Shown in pieces: positions 54,791 through 63,252 of a stretch of 64,000 bases of DNA. This DNA comes from Halobaculum sp. XH14 (GTDB lineage Archaea > Halobacteriota > Halobacteria > Halobacteriales > Haloferacaceae). The position numbers were made by a program, and so were the translations under genes. Below the pieces are notes generated by a model that worked only from the letters and a program-made list of their open reading frames with translations, did no database searches and was not told the DNA's origin. Numbering within the stretch: the stretch's first letter is position 1; each line of letters starts with the position of its first letter. The DNA lies in the NCBI RefSeq assembly GCF_032116555.1, contig NZ_CP134949.1, positions 1,240,001 to 1,304,000 on the forward strand. The letters are read 5' to 3'.

Positions 54791-54907
54791 GGAATCCGGA
54801 AGGGGGCGCACGCTCGGCGAACCCCGGACCCGCAAGCACCACAGGCGAGCGTAGCGAGCCGAGGAGCACAGCGCGGTCCGCGGGAGCCGAGCGTGCGCGG
54901 GCTTCCG
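54791..54907 (+). repeat. hairpin element copy C2 (forward)
   Basis: Stem GCGCACGCTCGGC (54806-54818) pairs with GCCGAGCGTGCGC (54886-54898); outside it CGGAAG pairs with CTTCCG. The loop (54819-54885) has GAACCCCGGACCCGCAAGC and AGGAGCACAGCG (54862-54873), close to copy B at 36.7 kb. Opposite in orientation to C1. Confidence 0.8.
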
Positions 54908-54980
54908 CGAACGTTCCCGCTGTTCCCCGTAGAGACGAATCGACTGACAGCAGCCACGACGCAACCGAAGGCAGATACGA

Positions 54981-57539
54981 ATGAGTTCAGAGCCACCAGT
55001 CGACCCCGGCGACGTCAGAGCCGCCCAGGTCGAACACGTCCGCATCGAGGAGGAGATGGAGCAGTCGTACATCGACTACGCGATGTCCGTCATCGCCGGC
55101 CGGGCGCTCCCGGACGTCCGTGACGGCCTCAAACCGGTCCACCGGCGCATCCTCTACGCGATGCACGAGATGGGGCTCACCTCGAATACGAGCCACCGGA
55201 AGTCCTCCTCCATCGTCGGCGAGACGATGGGTGATTACCACCCGCACGGCGACTCGGCCATCTACGACACGCTCGTCGGCATGGCCCAGGAGTTCTCCAT
55301 GCGCTACCCGCTCGTGGACGGCCAGGGGAACTTCGGGTCGATGGACGGCGACCCCGCCGCGGCGATGCGGTACACGGAGGCCCGGATGGCCCCCATCGCC
55401 GAGGAACTGCTCGAGGACATCGAGCGGGACACCGTCGATTTCGCCTCGAACTACGACGATCGCCTGCAGGAGCCCGAGGTGCTGCCCTCGGCGTACCCGA
55501 ACCTGCTGGTCAACGGCTCGACCGGCATCGCCGTCGGGATGTCGACGAAGGTTCCCCCGCACAACCTCGGGGAGGTCATCGACGCGACCATCGAACTCAT
55601 CGACGACCCAGACGCGACAGTCGGTGACCTCATGCAGCACGTCAAGGGGCCCGACTTCCCGACCGGGGCGAACATCGTCGGGCGCAACGCCGTCCGGAAA
55701 GCCTACGAGACCGGCCGAGGACGCGTCCGCGTCCGCGCCGAGTTCGAGGTCGAGGAGTTCGACGGTGACCGACGGCGCATCGTCGTCACCGAGGTCCCCT
55801 ACCAGCAGAACAAGGCGCGCCTCGTCGAGCGCATCGCCGAGGACGTGAACGAGGGCGTCCTCGAGGGAATCTCCGACCTGCGCGACGAGTCCGACCGCGA
55901 CGGCGTCCGCGTCGTCATCGAACTGAAGCGGGGCGCGAACGTCGAGGTCGTGAAGAACCAGCTCGTCGAGCACCACCTCGAACGGACGTTCGGCGTCATC
56001 AACCTCGCGCTGGTCGACGGCCAGCCGCGCGTGCTCACCCTGAAGGAGACGCTCGCGGAGTACATCGACCACCGCAAGGAGGTGGTCACCCGCCGGACCG
56101 AGCACGAACTCGGCGAGGCCGAGGACCGCGCGCACATCCTCGAGGGCCGGCTGAAGGCGCTCGACAACGTCGAGGACGTCGTCGAGACGATCCGGAACAG
56201 CGAGGACCGCGACGAGGCGAAGGCCGCGCTGCGCGAGACGTTCGACTTCTCGGAGGCCCAGGCCCAGCACATCGTCCGGATGCAGCTCGGCTCGCTCACC
56301 TCGCTCGAGGCCGCCGAGATCGAGGAGGAGTACGAGGACGTGATCGCCCGCATCGAGCGACTGGAGGAGATCCTGGCCTCCGAGTCCGAACTGCTGGGCG
56401 TCATCAAGTCAGAACTCCGCGAGATCAGGGAGGAGTACGACGACGAGCGCCGGACCGGCTTCGTCGAGGACACCGGCACCGTCACCCACGAGGACCTCAT
56501 CCCCGAGGAGGAGTCGGTCGTCGTCGTCAGCGAGGACGACTACATCAAGCGGATGCCGGCCGCCGAATTCCGCGCGCAGAACCGCGGCGGGAAGGGCATC
56601 ATCGGCGCGGATCTGAAGGAGGGCGACCGCGTCTCCTCGGTGTTTCTCGCCTCGACCCACGACTACCTGCTCTGTTTCACCACCCACGGACAGGTGTACC
56701 AGCTGAAGACGTACCAGGTGCCCGAGATGGGCCGCACGGCCCGCGGGAAGTCCGCCGTCAACGTGCTCGATCTCGACGACGGCGAGGAGATCACCGCGGT
56801 CGTCAACTGCGACGACATCGGCGGCGCGGGTGCGAGGGACGGCGACGACGCTGACGGCGACGCGGACGCCGCGACCGGCGTCGACGGGGACGAGGCCCCG
56901 GACCAGTACCTCACGATGGTCACCCGCGACGGCTACGTGAAACGAACCGCGGGCGAGGAGTTCCGAAACATCCTCTCGACGGGCATCCGGGCCATCAAAC
57001 TCGAGGACGGCGACGAACTCGCCGACGTCGAGGTGACCGACGGCAGCCGCGACCTCGTCATCGGCACCCGCGGCGGCATGGCGATCCGGTTCGACGAGTC
57101 CGAGGTGCGTGCGATGGGCCGCTCCGCGCGCGGCGTCCGGGGCATCGATCTGGAGGCCGGCGACAGCGTCGCCGGCCTGGCCGCCATCGACCCGGCCCAG
57201 CACGACTGGGTGCTCACGGTGACGCGAAACGGCTACGGCAAGCGGACCGACCTCGACGAGTACCGCGTCCAGAGCCGCAACGGCAAGGGGCTCATCGACA
57301 TCAAGACGAACGAACGGAACGGCCCGTCCATCGCGGTCGAGGCGGTCACGTACGGCGATCACCTGTTCGCCATGAGCGAGCGCGGCCAGATCGTGCGCAC
57401 CCGCGTCGAGGACGTCTCCACCATCGGGCGGAACACGATGGGCGTCACGGTGATGGCGCTCGACGAGGCTGACTCGGTGGCGACGGTCGACGTGCTGCCC
57501 GCCGCCCGCGTCGAGGATTCGGCGGACGACGACGAATAA
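54981..57539 (+). CDS. gyrA: DNA gyrase subunit A
   Basis: An 852-residue subunit that breaks and rejoins DNA. Catalytic Tyr131 is in AMRYTEARM; the region matching the bacterial quinolone-resistance determining region ([17 protein letters not shown], Ser92/Asp96) is of sensitive type. The C-terminal beta-pinwheel has six-blade repeats ([19 protein letters not shown] is the GyrA box; then [24 protein letters not shown]). An acidic insert ([19 protein letters not shown], about 612-640) interrupts the pinwheel. Separated from gyrB by repeat DNA, so it may have its own promoter. Confidence 0.97.
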   Translation: MSSEPPVDPGDVRAAQVEHVRIEEEMEQSYIDYAMSVIAGRALPDVRDGLKPVHRRILYAMHEMGLTSNTSHRKSSSIVGETMGDYHPHGDSAIYDTLVGMAQEFSMRYPLVDGQGNFGSMDGDPAAAMRYTEARMAPIAEELLEDIERDTVDFASNYDDRLQEPEVLPSAYPNLLVNGSTGIAVGMSTKVPPHNLGEVIDATIELIDDPDATVGDLMQHVKGPDFPTGANIVGRNAVRKAYETGRGRVRVRAEFEVEEFDGDRRRIVVTEVPYQQNKARLVERIAEDVNEGVLEGISDLRDESDRDGVRVVIELKRGANVEVVKNQLVEHHLERTFGVINLALVDGQPRVLTLKETLAEYIDHRKEVVTRRTEHELGEAEDRAHILEGRLKALDNVEDVVETIRNSEDRDEAKAALRETFDFSEAQAQHIVRMQLGSLTSLEAAEIEEEYEDVIARIERLEEILASESELLGVIKSELREIREEYDDERRTGFVEDTGTVTHEDLIPEEESVVVVSEDDYIKRMPAAEFRAQNRGGKGIIGADLKEGDRVSSVFLASTHDYLLCFTTHGQVYQLKTYQVPEMGRTARGKSAVNVLDLDDGEEITAVVNCDDIGGAGARDGDDADGDADAATGVDGDEAPDQYLTMVTRDGYVKRTAGEEFRNILSTGIRAIKLEDGDELADVEVTDGSRDLVIGTRGGMAIRFDESEVRAMGRSARGVRGIDLEAGDSVAGLAAIDPAQHDWVLTVTRNGYGKRTDLDEYRVQSRNGKGLIDIKTNERNGPSIAVEAVTYGDHLFAMSERGQIVRTRVEDVSTIGRNTMGVTVMALDEADSVATVDVLPAARVEDSADDDE

Positions 57540-57591
57540 CGGATCCGCGGCCCCGGGAACGCGGTCGCCGATCACCGATCGGGTTCCCTCC

Positions 57592-58263
57592 TCAGTCCGC
57601 CCCGGTGTCCTCGAGTTCGTAGTACGCGTCACAGCAGGCGGTCGACTCGACGCGCCGGGCCTGTTTCGCGGGCGGCAACTCGGCGAGCCGCGTCGTCTCG
57701 CACCGGCGACAGCGATCGAACAGTACGTCGCCGCAGTCACGACACCGCAGCAGGTAGCGACCCCGGTGGAACGCGGGACAGTGCGGGTCGGCGTCGACGG
57801 CCTCGGCGCGCCGTCGGAACCACGCGCCGTGGCCGGTCGTCCCGAATCGCTGGAACTGCTCGACGTGAACGAGTTCGTGACGGAGCGTCCGTCGCCACTC
57901 CGCCTCGTCGTAGGCGTCGACCGCCCGGCGGGAACAGACGACCTCGCAGGCGTCCAGGCTGTCGAACCGCGACCGGTCGAGCACGTCGCCGTGTTCCCGA
58001 CGAACCTCCCGCCAGTCGACGGGGCGACCGACCTCGGTGCCCGGAAGCTTCGGGTGTTTCACCGCGGCCGCCCGGCGCTTCGCGCGGTCGGAGACGCTCC
58101 ACCCGACGTTGCGGTCGAGGCTCACCTCGACGTCGAACTCGATGACCGCCACCCGGGCGTAGCGCTCGCTGTAGGCCACGATCTCCGCGTCCGTCCCGAC
58201 GTCGTCGAAGTCGATATCGACCGTGGCGGGAGGACGATAATCGTTCTGTCGGTGCCGGTTCAC
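57592..58263 (-). CDS. SprT-like zinc-metalloprotease-type protein
   Basis: A 223-residue protein. HELVHVEQFQRFGTTGHGAW (about 127-146) has the HExxH motif with a third His, and a zinc ribbon follows: LRCRDCGDVLFDRCRRCETT, four Cys in C-x2-C...C-x2-C. This is the SprT/Spartan layout. Whether it is an active protease is not shown. Start GTG 58263; no ATG upstream. Between gyrA and a membrane gene. Confidence 0.82.
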   Translation of the reverse strand: MNRHRQNDYRPPATVDIDFDDVGTDAEIVAYSERYARVAVIEFDVEVSLDRNVGWSVSDRAKRRAAAVKHPKLPGTEVGRPVDWREVRREHGDVLDRSRFDSLDACEVVCSRRAVDAYDEAEWRRTLRHELVHVEQFQRFGTTGHGAWFRRRAEAVDADPHCPAFHRGRYLLRCRDCGDVLFDRCRRCETTRLAELPPAKQARRVESTACCDAYYELEDTGAD

Positions 58264-58307
58264 CGGCGCACGTCCGGCGTGTCGCCGCCCGGGACCCGCC
58301 CGACCGA

Positions 58308-58979
58308 TCAGGAACGGAACGGCCGCGCGAGTCGCCGAAGGATTCGTCTCCCGTTCGAGCGGACGAACGCGACCGCACCGACCTTCGACTCGTCGAGGGC
58401 GTACCGGTCGGCCTCGGCTGGGTCGTCGTCCACCCGGTACACGACGTCGTCGTCGGTGGCGAACGCGAGCGCCTCGCGGACGCGCGACTCGGTGAGGTCA
58501 CAGGCCTCGGCGAGTTCGGGGACGGTCCGTGGCGCCTTCTCCAGTTCGTCGGTGATCAGGTGAGCGTGGTTCATCACCAGCATCACCTCGCCGGCGTCCA
58601 TCTCCTCGTCCCGCTCGCTCCAGGGTTCCCGGTCGGGGCCGCGGCGGGCGTCGAGGAGGAACCAGCCGCCGGCGAGGGCGGTGAGGGCGGGGAACCACGC
58701 CGGGCCGCCGGTCCCCGCTCCGGCCGTGAGTTCGTAGGTCAGCCACGCGAGGCTGGCGAGGAGGATGAACACGCCCTCGCCGACGGCTAACGACTGGTCG
58801 TCGATGCTCGGTGTCTCCCGGAGGACCCCTCTCGACTCGATCAGCACGACTCCCAGTGCGATCCCCACGGTCGTCCAGACGGAGTCGGTGAACCAGTAGA
58901 CGAGCGCGAGGATCGCGACCATCGGGAGGGCGTTTCGAACCGTGAGTCGCTCACGGGCGATTCGGGCGATGGCTGACAT
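58308..58979 (-). CDS. membrane protein with C-terminal winged helix
   Basis: A 223-residue protein with four hydrophobic segments in the first ~115 residues (WTTVGIALGVVLIESRG, FILLASLAWLTYELTAG, WFPALTALAGGWFLLD). Then a winged-helix-like region (APRTVPELAEACDLTESRVREALAFATDDDVVYRV, in two parts) at about 148-185. A DNA-binding domain tethered to the membrane suggests a membrane-sensing regulator. Exact family not recognised. Confidence 0.7.
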   Translation of the reverse strand: MSAIARIARERLTVRNALPMVAILALVYWFTDSVWTTVGIALGVVLIESRGVLRETPSIDDQSLAVGEGVFILLASLAWLTYELTAGAGTGGPAWFPALTALAGGWFLLDARRGPDREPWSERDEEMDAGEVMLVMNHAHLITDELEKAPRTVPELAEACDLTESRVREALAFATDDDVVYRVDDDPAEADRYALDESKVGAVAFVRSNGRRILRRLARPFRS

Positions 58980-59099
58980 CGTATCGGAGGGACGCGGCCT
59001 CGCCCATTAATGTTCCCGACCGGATCGTTTCTCGCGTGCCGACGGGTCCTCGATCGACGGACCCGACGAGCGAGGGGGCACCCGGAAACGTGGCCCGTG

Positions 59100-60005
59100 C
59101 TACAGAATCTTCTTCCCGAACGCGCTGGCGGCGAGTTCGGTCGCCAGCTCCCCGGTCTCGTTGTGCTCGTCGAGCACCGGGTTCACCTCGACCACCTCCA
59201 TCGAGCGGAGCGCCCCCGAGCGCGCGACCCGCTCCATCGCGTAGTGAGCCTCCCGGTAGGTGACGCCGCCGCGGACCGGCGTCCCGACGCCGGGCGCGAT
59301 GCCGGGGTCGAGCCAGTCCATGTCGAGGCTGACGTGGACGCCCTCGACGTCGTCGCTCGCGACCGAGATGGCCGCCTCGACGACGTCGGTGATGCCGCGC
59401 TCGTCGATGTCCGACATCGTGAACGCGGTCATCTCGCCCTCGTGGATCGCTTCCCGCTCGGAGTCGTCCAGCGACCGCAGGCCGACGTAGACGAAGTTCT
59501 CCTCCCGGAGCCCCGGCGCGTTCGCCCACTCGACGCCGTCCCACTCGCGGTAGCCCATGGCGGCGGCGACCGGCATGCCGTGGACGTTGCCCGACGGGGA
59601 GGTCGTCGGGGTGTTGTAGTCGCCGTGGGCGTCGAACCAGATCGCGCCGACGTCCGCGTCTCTCGCGCTCCCGCCGATCGTGCCGATGGCGACCGAGTGG
59701 TCCCCGCCGAGCACGAGCGGCGTCGCGCCGTCGGCGATGGTGTTGGCCACCTCGTCGGCCAGACGGGTGCACACCTCCTCCGTCTCGCGGAGGAACTTCG
59801 CGTTCCCCTCGCTCGGGGTGCGGTAGTCGGGGTCGCGCTCCTCGGCGCGCGGGACGAGGAGGTCGCCCACGTCCGTCGTCGCCACGCCTGCGGCGGCGAG
59901 TTCGGCACCGAGACCGCCGTACCGGATCGCCGACGGTCCCATGTCAACGCCGCGTCGGTCCTGTCCGTAGTCGGTGGGGACGCCGATGATGCGAACCGCG
60001 CTCAT
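59100..60005 (-). CDS. rocF: arginase
   Basis: A 301-residue ureohydrolase. Mn-binding motifs: VLGGDHSVAIGTIGG (His), AIWFDAHGDYNTPTTSPSG (Asp/His) and VHVSLDMDWLDPGIAPGVGT (two Asp), in the correct order. GNVHGMP and the MDWLDP pattern are arginase rather than agmatinase. Hydrolyses arginine to ornithine and urea. A coding-strand GCTTTACC (about 60029-60036) is 27 bases before the ATG as likely TATA region. Confidence 0.92.
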   Translation of the reverse strand: MSAVRIIGVPTDYGQDRRGVDMGPSAIRYGGLGAELAAAGVATTDVGDLLVPRAEERDPDYRTPSEGNAKFLRETEEVCTRLADEVANTIADGATPLVLGGDHSVAIGTIGGSARDADVGAIWFDAHGDYNTPTTSPSGNVHGMPVAAAMGYREWDGVEWANAPGLREENFVYVGLRSLDDSEREAIHEGEMTAFTMSDIDERGITDVVEAAISVASDDVEGVHVSLDMDWLDPGIAPGVGTPVRGGVTYREAHYAMERVARSGALRSMEVVEVNPVLDEHNETGELATELAASAFGKKIL

Positions 60006-60137
60006 GTCCGAACAGTCCCCCGTCGCCGGTAAAGCGGTGTCGAAGGCGACGACTCCGGCGGCGGTCCGCGGTCGAAAGTGACGACCGCGATGGCGATCGT
60101 TTTCGGCCGCAGGACCGCAGAACGGCGCGTCCTCGGC

Positions 60138-61052
60138 TCAGTCCAGATACGGCGCGCAGACGCGGCGAACGCCCTCCTCGAAGCCGATCTGTGGCTCCCA
60201 GCCGGTCGCCTCGTGGACCTTCGAGACGTCCGCCTTCGTGTCGTGGACGTAGCCGTCGAACGGCGTCTCGACGTACTCGGGGTCGACGTCGGTGCCGAGC
60301 GCGTCGTTGATCATCGAGACCATCTCGTTGAACGTGTAGCTCTCGCCGGTCCCGAGGTTGTAGACGCCGTCGAGCCGGTGATCAGCGACGGTCTCGATGC
60401 CGCGGACGACGTCCTCGACGTGGGTGAAATCGCGGGTCTGGGAGCCGTCGCCGAACAGTTCCGGCGCGGTGCCGTTCGCGATCAGGTCGGCGAACTGGGC
60501 GACCGTGTTGGCGTACTCCCCCTTGTGTTCCTCCGCGCCGGCGAAGCCCTGGTAGACGGAGAAGAATCGGAGCCCCGCGACGTCCATCCCGTGGTGGTTG
60601 CGGTAGTAGTCGGCGTACTGCTCGCGCGCGAGCTTCGACGCCTCGTAGCCCGTGCGCGCCTCGACGTCCATCTCCTCGGGTGAGGGTTCGGTTCGACTGC
60701 CGTAGATGGAGGAGGTGGAGGCGTAGACGACCCGATCACAGCCGGTCCGACGCGCCTGCTCGACCGTGTTGACGAACCCCTCGACGTTCACGCGTGCCCC
60801 TCGCGCCGGGTCCTCCTCGTGCATGTTCCGCGAGGACATCGCCGCGAGGTGGAACACGACGTCCACGTCGGCCGGGAGGTCACCGTCGAGCACCGAGGCC
60901 TCGACGAACTCCACGTCGTCCCCGAGGTTCTCGGGCGTTCCCAGGTAGAGGTCGTCGAGCGCGACGACGTCGTTGTCCGCGGCCAGTCGGTTCGCGAGGT
61001 TGGAGCCGATGAAGCCGGCCCCGCCAGTGACCAGAACCCGCTTGCCCTGCAT
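60138..61052 (-). CDS. NAD-dependent sugar-nucleotide epimerase/dehydratase
   Basis: A 304-residue extended SDR. N-terminal Rossmann VLVTGGAGFIGSNLANRLA, then FHLAAMSSRNMHEEDP, catalytic YASTSSIYG and Y-x3-K (TGYEASKLAREQ). The C-terminus (YVETPFDGYVHDTKADVSKV) is of UDP-glucose 4-epimerase type. It likely makes a sugar nucleotide for S-layer or lipid glycosylation. ATG 61052 puts the Rossmann fold at the usual place. GCTTTGCC about 26 bases upstream is a weak TATA. Confidence 0.92.
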   Translation of the reverse strand: MQGKRVLVTGGAGFIGSNLANRLAADNDVVALDDLYLGTPENLGDDVEFVEASVLDGDLPADVDVVFHLAAMSSRNMHEEDPARGARVNVEGFVNTVEQARRTGCDRVVYASTSSIYGSRTEPSPEEMDVEARTGYEASKLAREQYADYYRNHHGMDVAGLRFFSVYQGFAGAEEHKGEYANTVAQFADLIANGTAPELFGDGSQTRDFTHVEDVVRGIETVADHRLDGVYNLGTGESYTFNEMVSMINDALGTDVDPEYVETPFDGYVHDTKADVSKVHEATGWEPQIGFEEGVRRVCAPYLD

Positions 61053-61124
61053 ACCCTGAGGGGGTAGAGCCTGCGGCAAAGCGGTGTCGGTCGCTCGTCC
61101 CCGGATCGCCGCGAGCGTTCCGTG

Positions 61125-61132
61125 GTTTTATG
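61125..61132 (+). promoter_or_regulatory. TATA-like element for winged-helix gene
   Basis: GTTTTATG, centred about 31 bases before ATG 61159. A second AT run (CATTTAAATG, 61152-61161) overlaps the start codon, in a gap that otherwise is GC-rich. Confidence 0.5.
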
Positions 61133-61158
61133 CGGGTTCCGGCGCAAACCCCATTTAA

Positions 61159-61692
61159 ATGTCGTCCATCGAACTCACCGACAGCCAGCGAAAGATCCTC
61201 AACGAGCTCGTAAACCTCTCCAGGGAGCAGGAGGGCGCAGTGAAGGGCGAGACGATCGCCGAGGCCGTCGAGCGCAACCCCGGCACGATCCGGAACCAGA
61301 TGCAGAGCCTCAAGGCGCTCCAGCTGGTCGAGGGGGTCCCCGGTCCGAAAGGGGGGTACAAGCCGACCGCGACCGCCTTCGAGGCGCTCGACCTCCAGGA
61401 CTTGGACGAGCCGGCCGCGACGCCGCTCCACCACGAGGGGGAGAAGCTCGAGAACGTCAACGTCCAGGAGATCAACCTCACGTCGGTCCACCACCCCGAG
61501 CTGTGCCGGGCCGAGATCCACCTGCAGGGATCGGCACGTGACTTCCACGAGGGCGACTCCGTCGTCGTCGGCCCGACGCCCCTCTCGAAGCTCACCATCG
61601 AGGGAACCGTCGACGGGAAGGACGAGACCGCGAGCGTCCTCATCCTGAAGATCGACGGGATGAAGGCGCCCTCCGAGGAGCCGTCACACTGA
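61159..61692 (+). CDS. winged-helix regulator, Rrf2-like
   Basis: A 177-residue protein. The N-terminal winged helix (about 6-72) reads LTDSQRKILNELVNLSREQE, AVKGETIAEAVERNPGTIRN and QMQSLKALQLVEGVPGPKGG (Rrf2-like GGY end). The C-terminal ~90 residues form a separate beta-rich domain (LHHEGEKLENVNVQEINLTS, VVVGPTPLSKLTIEGT), probably ligand-binding or for oligomers. No cysteines for Fe-S, unlike IscR. Target unknown. Confidence 0.82.
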   Translation: MSSIELTDSQRKILNELVNLSREQEGAVKGETIAEAVERNPGTIRNQMQSLKALQLVEGVPGPKGGYKPTATAFEALDLQDLDEPAATPLHHEGEKLENVNVQEINLTSVHHPELCRAEIHLQGSARDFHEGDSVVVGPTPLSKLTIEGTVDGKDETASVLILKIDGMKAPSEEPSH

Positions 61693-61877
61693 ATCGGGCC
61701 GGTTCGAGACGACGGTTTCCGGGACCGATCCCGATGGAGGACTTTCGGCATTCCCCGAGAATCGAGCGTTCGCGTCGGTCGCCGTCGCCCGCTCGGATCG
61801 ACCGACGGTCTCACCGCTGGCTGTTCGACGTGACCGACAACTGACCTCGAGGACGGACGTCCGTCGTTTTCCTGCCG

Positions 61878-63059
61878 TTACATGTCGCCCCAGGCGTTGA
61901 GTCCCCGTCCGTACGAGGAGACCGAGGCGATCCAGCGCGCGGCGATGGCCTTCTTCAGCAGCTTCGCGCCGGTGCCGCCGAAGGTGTTGATCGGAACGCC
62001 CTGCACGTCGTGGGCGACCGCCTGCTCGCCGACCGAGATGACCGTCCCCTTGTCGTCGTGTTGCCACGAGCGGAGCGGCGCGCCGCGGACCGCGCGCGCG
62101 AGGTTCTCGCCCGCGACCTCGGCGGCCTGCCAGGCGGCCTGCGCGGTCGGCGGTGCCACGTCGTCGTCGCCCTGGTCGATCAGCGCGCTGTCGCCGATGG
62201 CGAACACGCGGTCGTCGCTCGTCTCGAAGGTGGACTCGGCGAACACGCGGTTCGAGCGCTCGTCCTTCTCCAGGTCGACCTCGGTGATCTCCTCCTGGCC
62301 GGTGATGCCGCCGGTCCACAGGAGGATGTCGTAGGGAAGCTCCTCTGGCTCCTCGTCCTCGCCGCCGCCCAGATAGGCCGCGTCCTCGTCGACCTTGGAG
62401 ATGAAGTCGCCGGTGAGGATGTCGATGTCCTTCCCGAGCAGGCGCTTGCGGAGGGCTCCCTGCACCTCGGGATCGTTGCCCGGGAACACCTCGTCGAGCC
62501 CCTCGACGAGCGAGATGTCGATCGGCGAGCGCGTCGCGTCGCGGTACTCGGCGATCTCGCCGGCCGCCTGGATGCCCGAGAGCCCCGCGCCGCCGACGAG
62601 CACCGTCGCCGGATCCATCTCGGTCGCGTCCTCGGCTGCCGTCTCGAGTTCCCGGTGGATCTCTCGGGCGTCGTCGAGCCCCTTCAGCGTGAGCGAGTGT
62701 TCGCGGAGCCCGTCGATGCCGTAGAACGCCGTCGCCGAGCCGACCCCGACCAGCAGGTAGTCGTAGTCGATATCGGCGCCGTCCTCGGTCTCGACCGTGC
62801 GCTCGTCGGTGTCGACGTCGGTGACGCGCCCCTTGCGGAACTCGGTCGAGTCGTCCTTGATCTCCTCGACGGGGATCGCGACCTTCGACTCCACCGACGG
62901 GTCGCGGATGCAGCGGTGGACCTCGTGGAGCACGAGGTGGTAGTCGTGCTCGGAGACCCACGTCAGCGTCGCCTCACCGGGTTCGATCTCCTCCTCGAAC
63001 GCCTTCACAGCGCCTGCACCGGCGTAGCCCGAGCCGATGACGACGACGTTCGTACTCAT
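61878..63059 (-). CDS. NADH dehydrogenase (type II-like), FAD-dependent
   Basis: A 393-residue pyridine-nucleotide:disulfide-type oxidoreductase. FAD-binding VVVIGSGYAGAGAVKAFEEE is near the N-terminus; NADH-binding VLVGGAGLSGIQAAGEIAEY near 165-185; the FAD-binding C-terminal motif is DRVFAIGDSALIDQ. No membrane helix. No active-site cysteine pair, so quinone-reducing type II NADH dehydrogenase is the best reading; sulfide:quinone oxidoreductase lacks its Cys here. ATG 63059; TATA-like element below. Confidence 0.88.
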   Translation of the reverse strand: MSTNVVVIGSGYAGAGAVKAFEEEIEPGEATLTWVSEHDYHLVLHEVHRCIRDPSVESKVAIPVEEIKDDSTEFRKGRVTDVDTDERTVETEDGADIDYDYLLVGVGSATAFYGIDGLREHSLTLKGLDDAREIHRELETAAEDATEMDPATVLVGGAGLSGIQAAGEIAEYRDATRSPIDISLVEGLDEVFPGNDPEVQGALRKRLLGKDIDILTGDFISKVDEDAAYLGGGEDEEPEELPYDILLWTGGITGQEEITEVDLEKDERSNRVFAESTFETSDDRVFAIGDSALIDQGDDDVAPPTAQAAWQAAEVAGENLARAVRGAPLRSWQHDDKGTVISVGEQAVAHDVQGVPINTFGGTGAKLLKKAIAARWIASVSSYGRGLNAWGDM

Positions 63060-63080
63060 GGCCGGCGATTTCGAGTCCTG

Positions 63081-63090
63081 GAATAAATGG
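63081..63090 (-). promoter_or_regulatory. TATA box for NADH dehydrogenase gene
   Basis: Coding strand CCATTTATTC, centred 27 bases before ATG 63059. Fits a leaderless transcript. Confidence 0.6.
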
Positions 63091-63252
63091 GTATTGAAAC
63101 GGCCTCCAACGTGCAACGTTGCCGTGACCGGTTCTCCTATCCGGTTCGGCCGGATTCGGGCATCGCCGTGTGGGGCCGTGTCGAGCGAACCGGTCGCAGT
63201 TCGTCGGTGACGCCCCGAACGCGGGACCACCCCTGCCGGGGTGTCGTGCCGG

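Larger units (their letters stand above)
54478..54980. other. 503-base gap between gyrB and gyrA
   Basis: Contains two hairpin elements in opposite orientation (54538-54654 and 54791-54907), with about 135 bases between them holding no feature I can name. The last ~70 bases before gyrA have GCCACGACGCAACCGAAG with no obvious TATA. gyrB and gyrA are usually adjacent, so this gap is an insertion. Confidence 0.7.

Noticed and set aside
54478-54980. Open frames between gyrB and gyrA as small genes
   Set aside because: They read through hairpin repeats and differ in frame between copies, with no conserved peptide.
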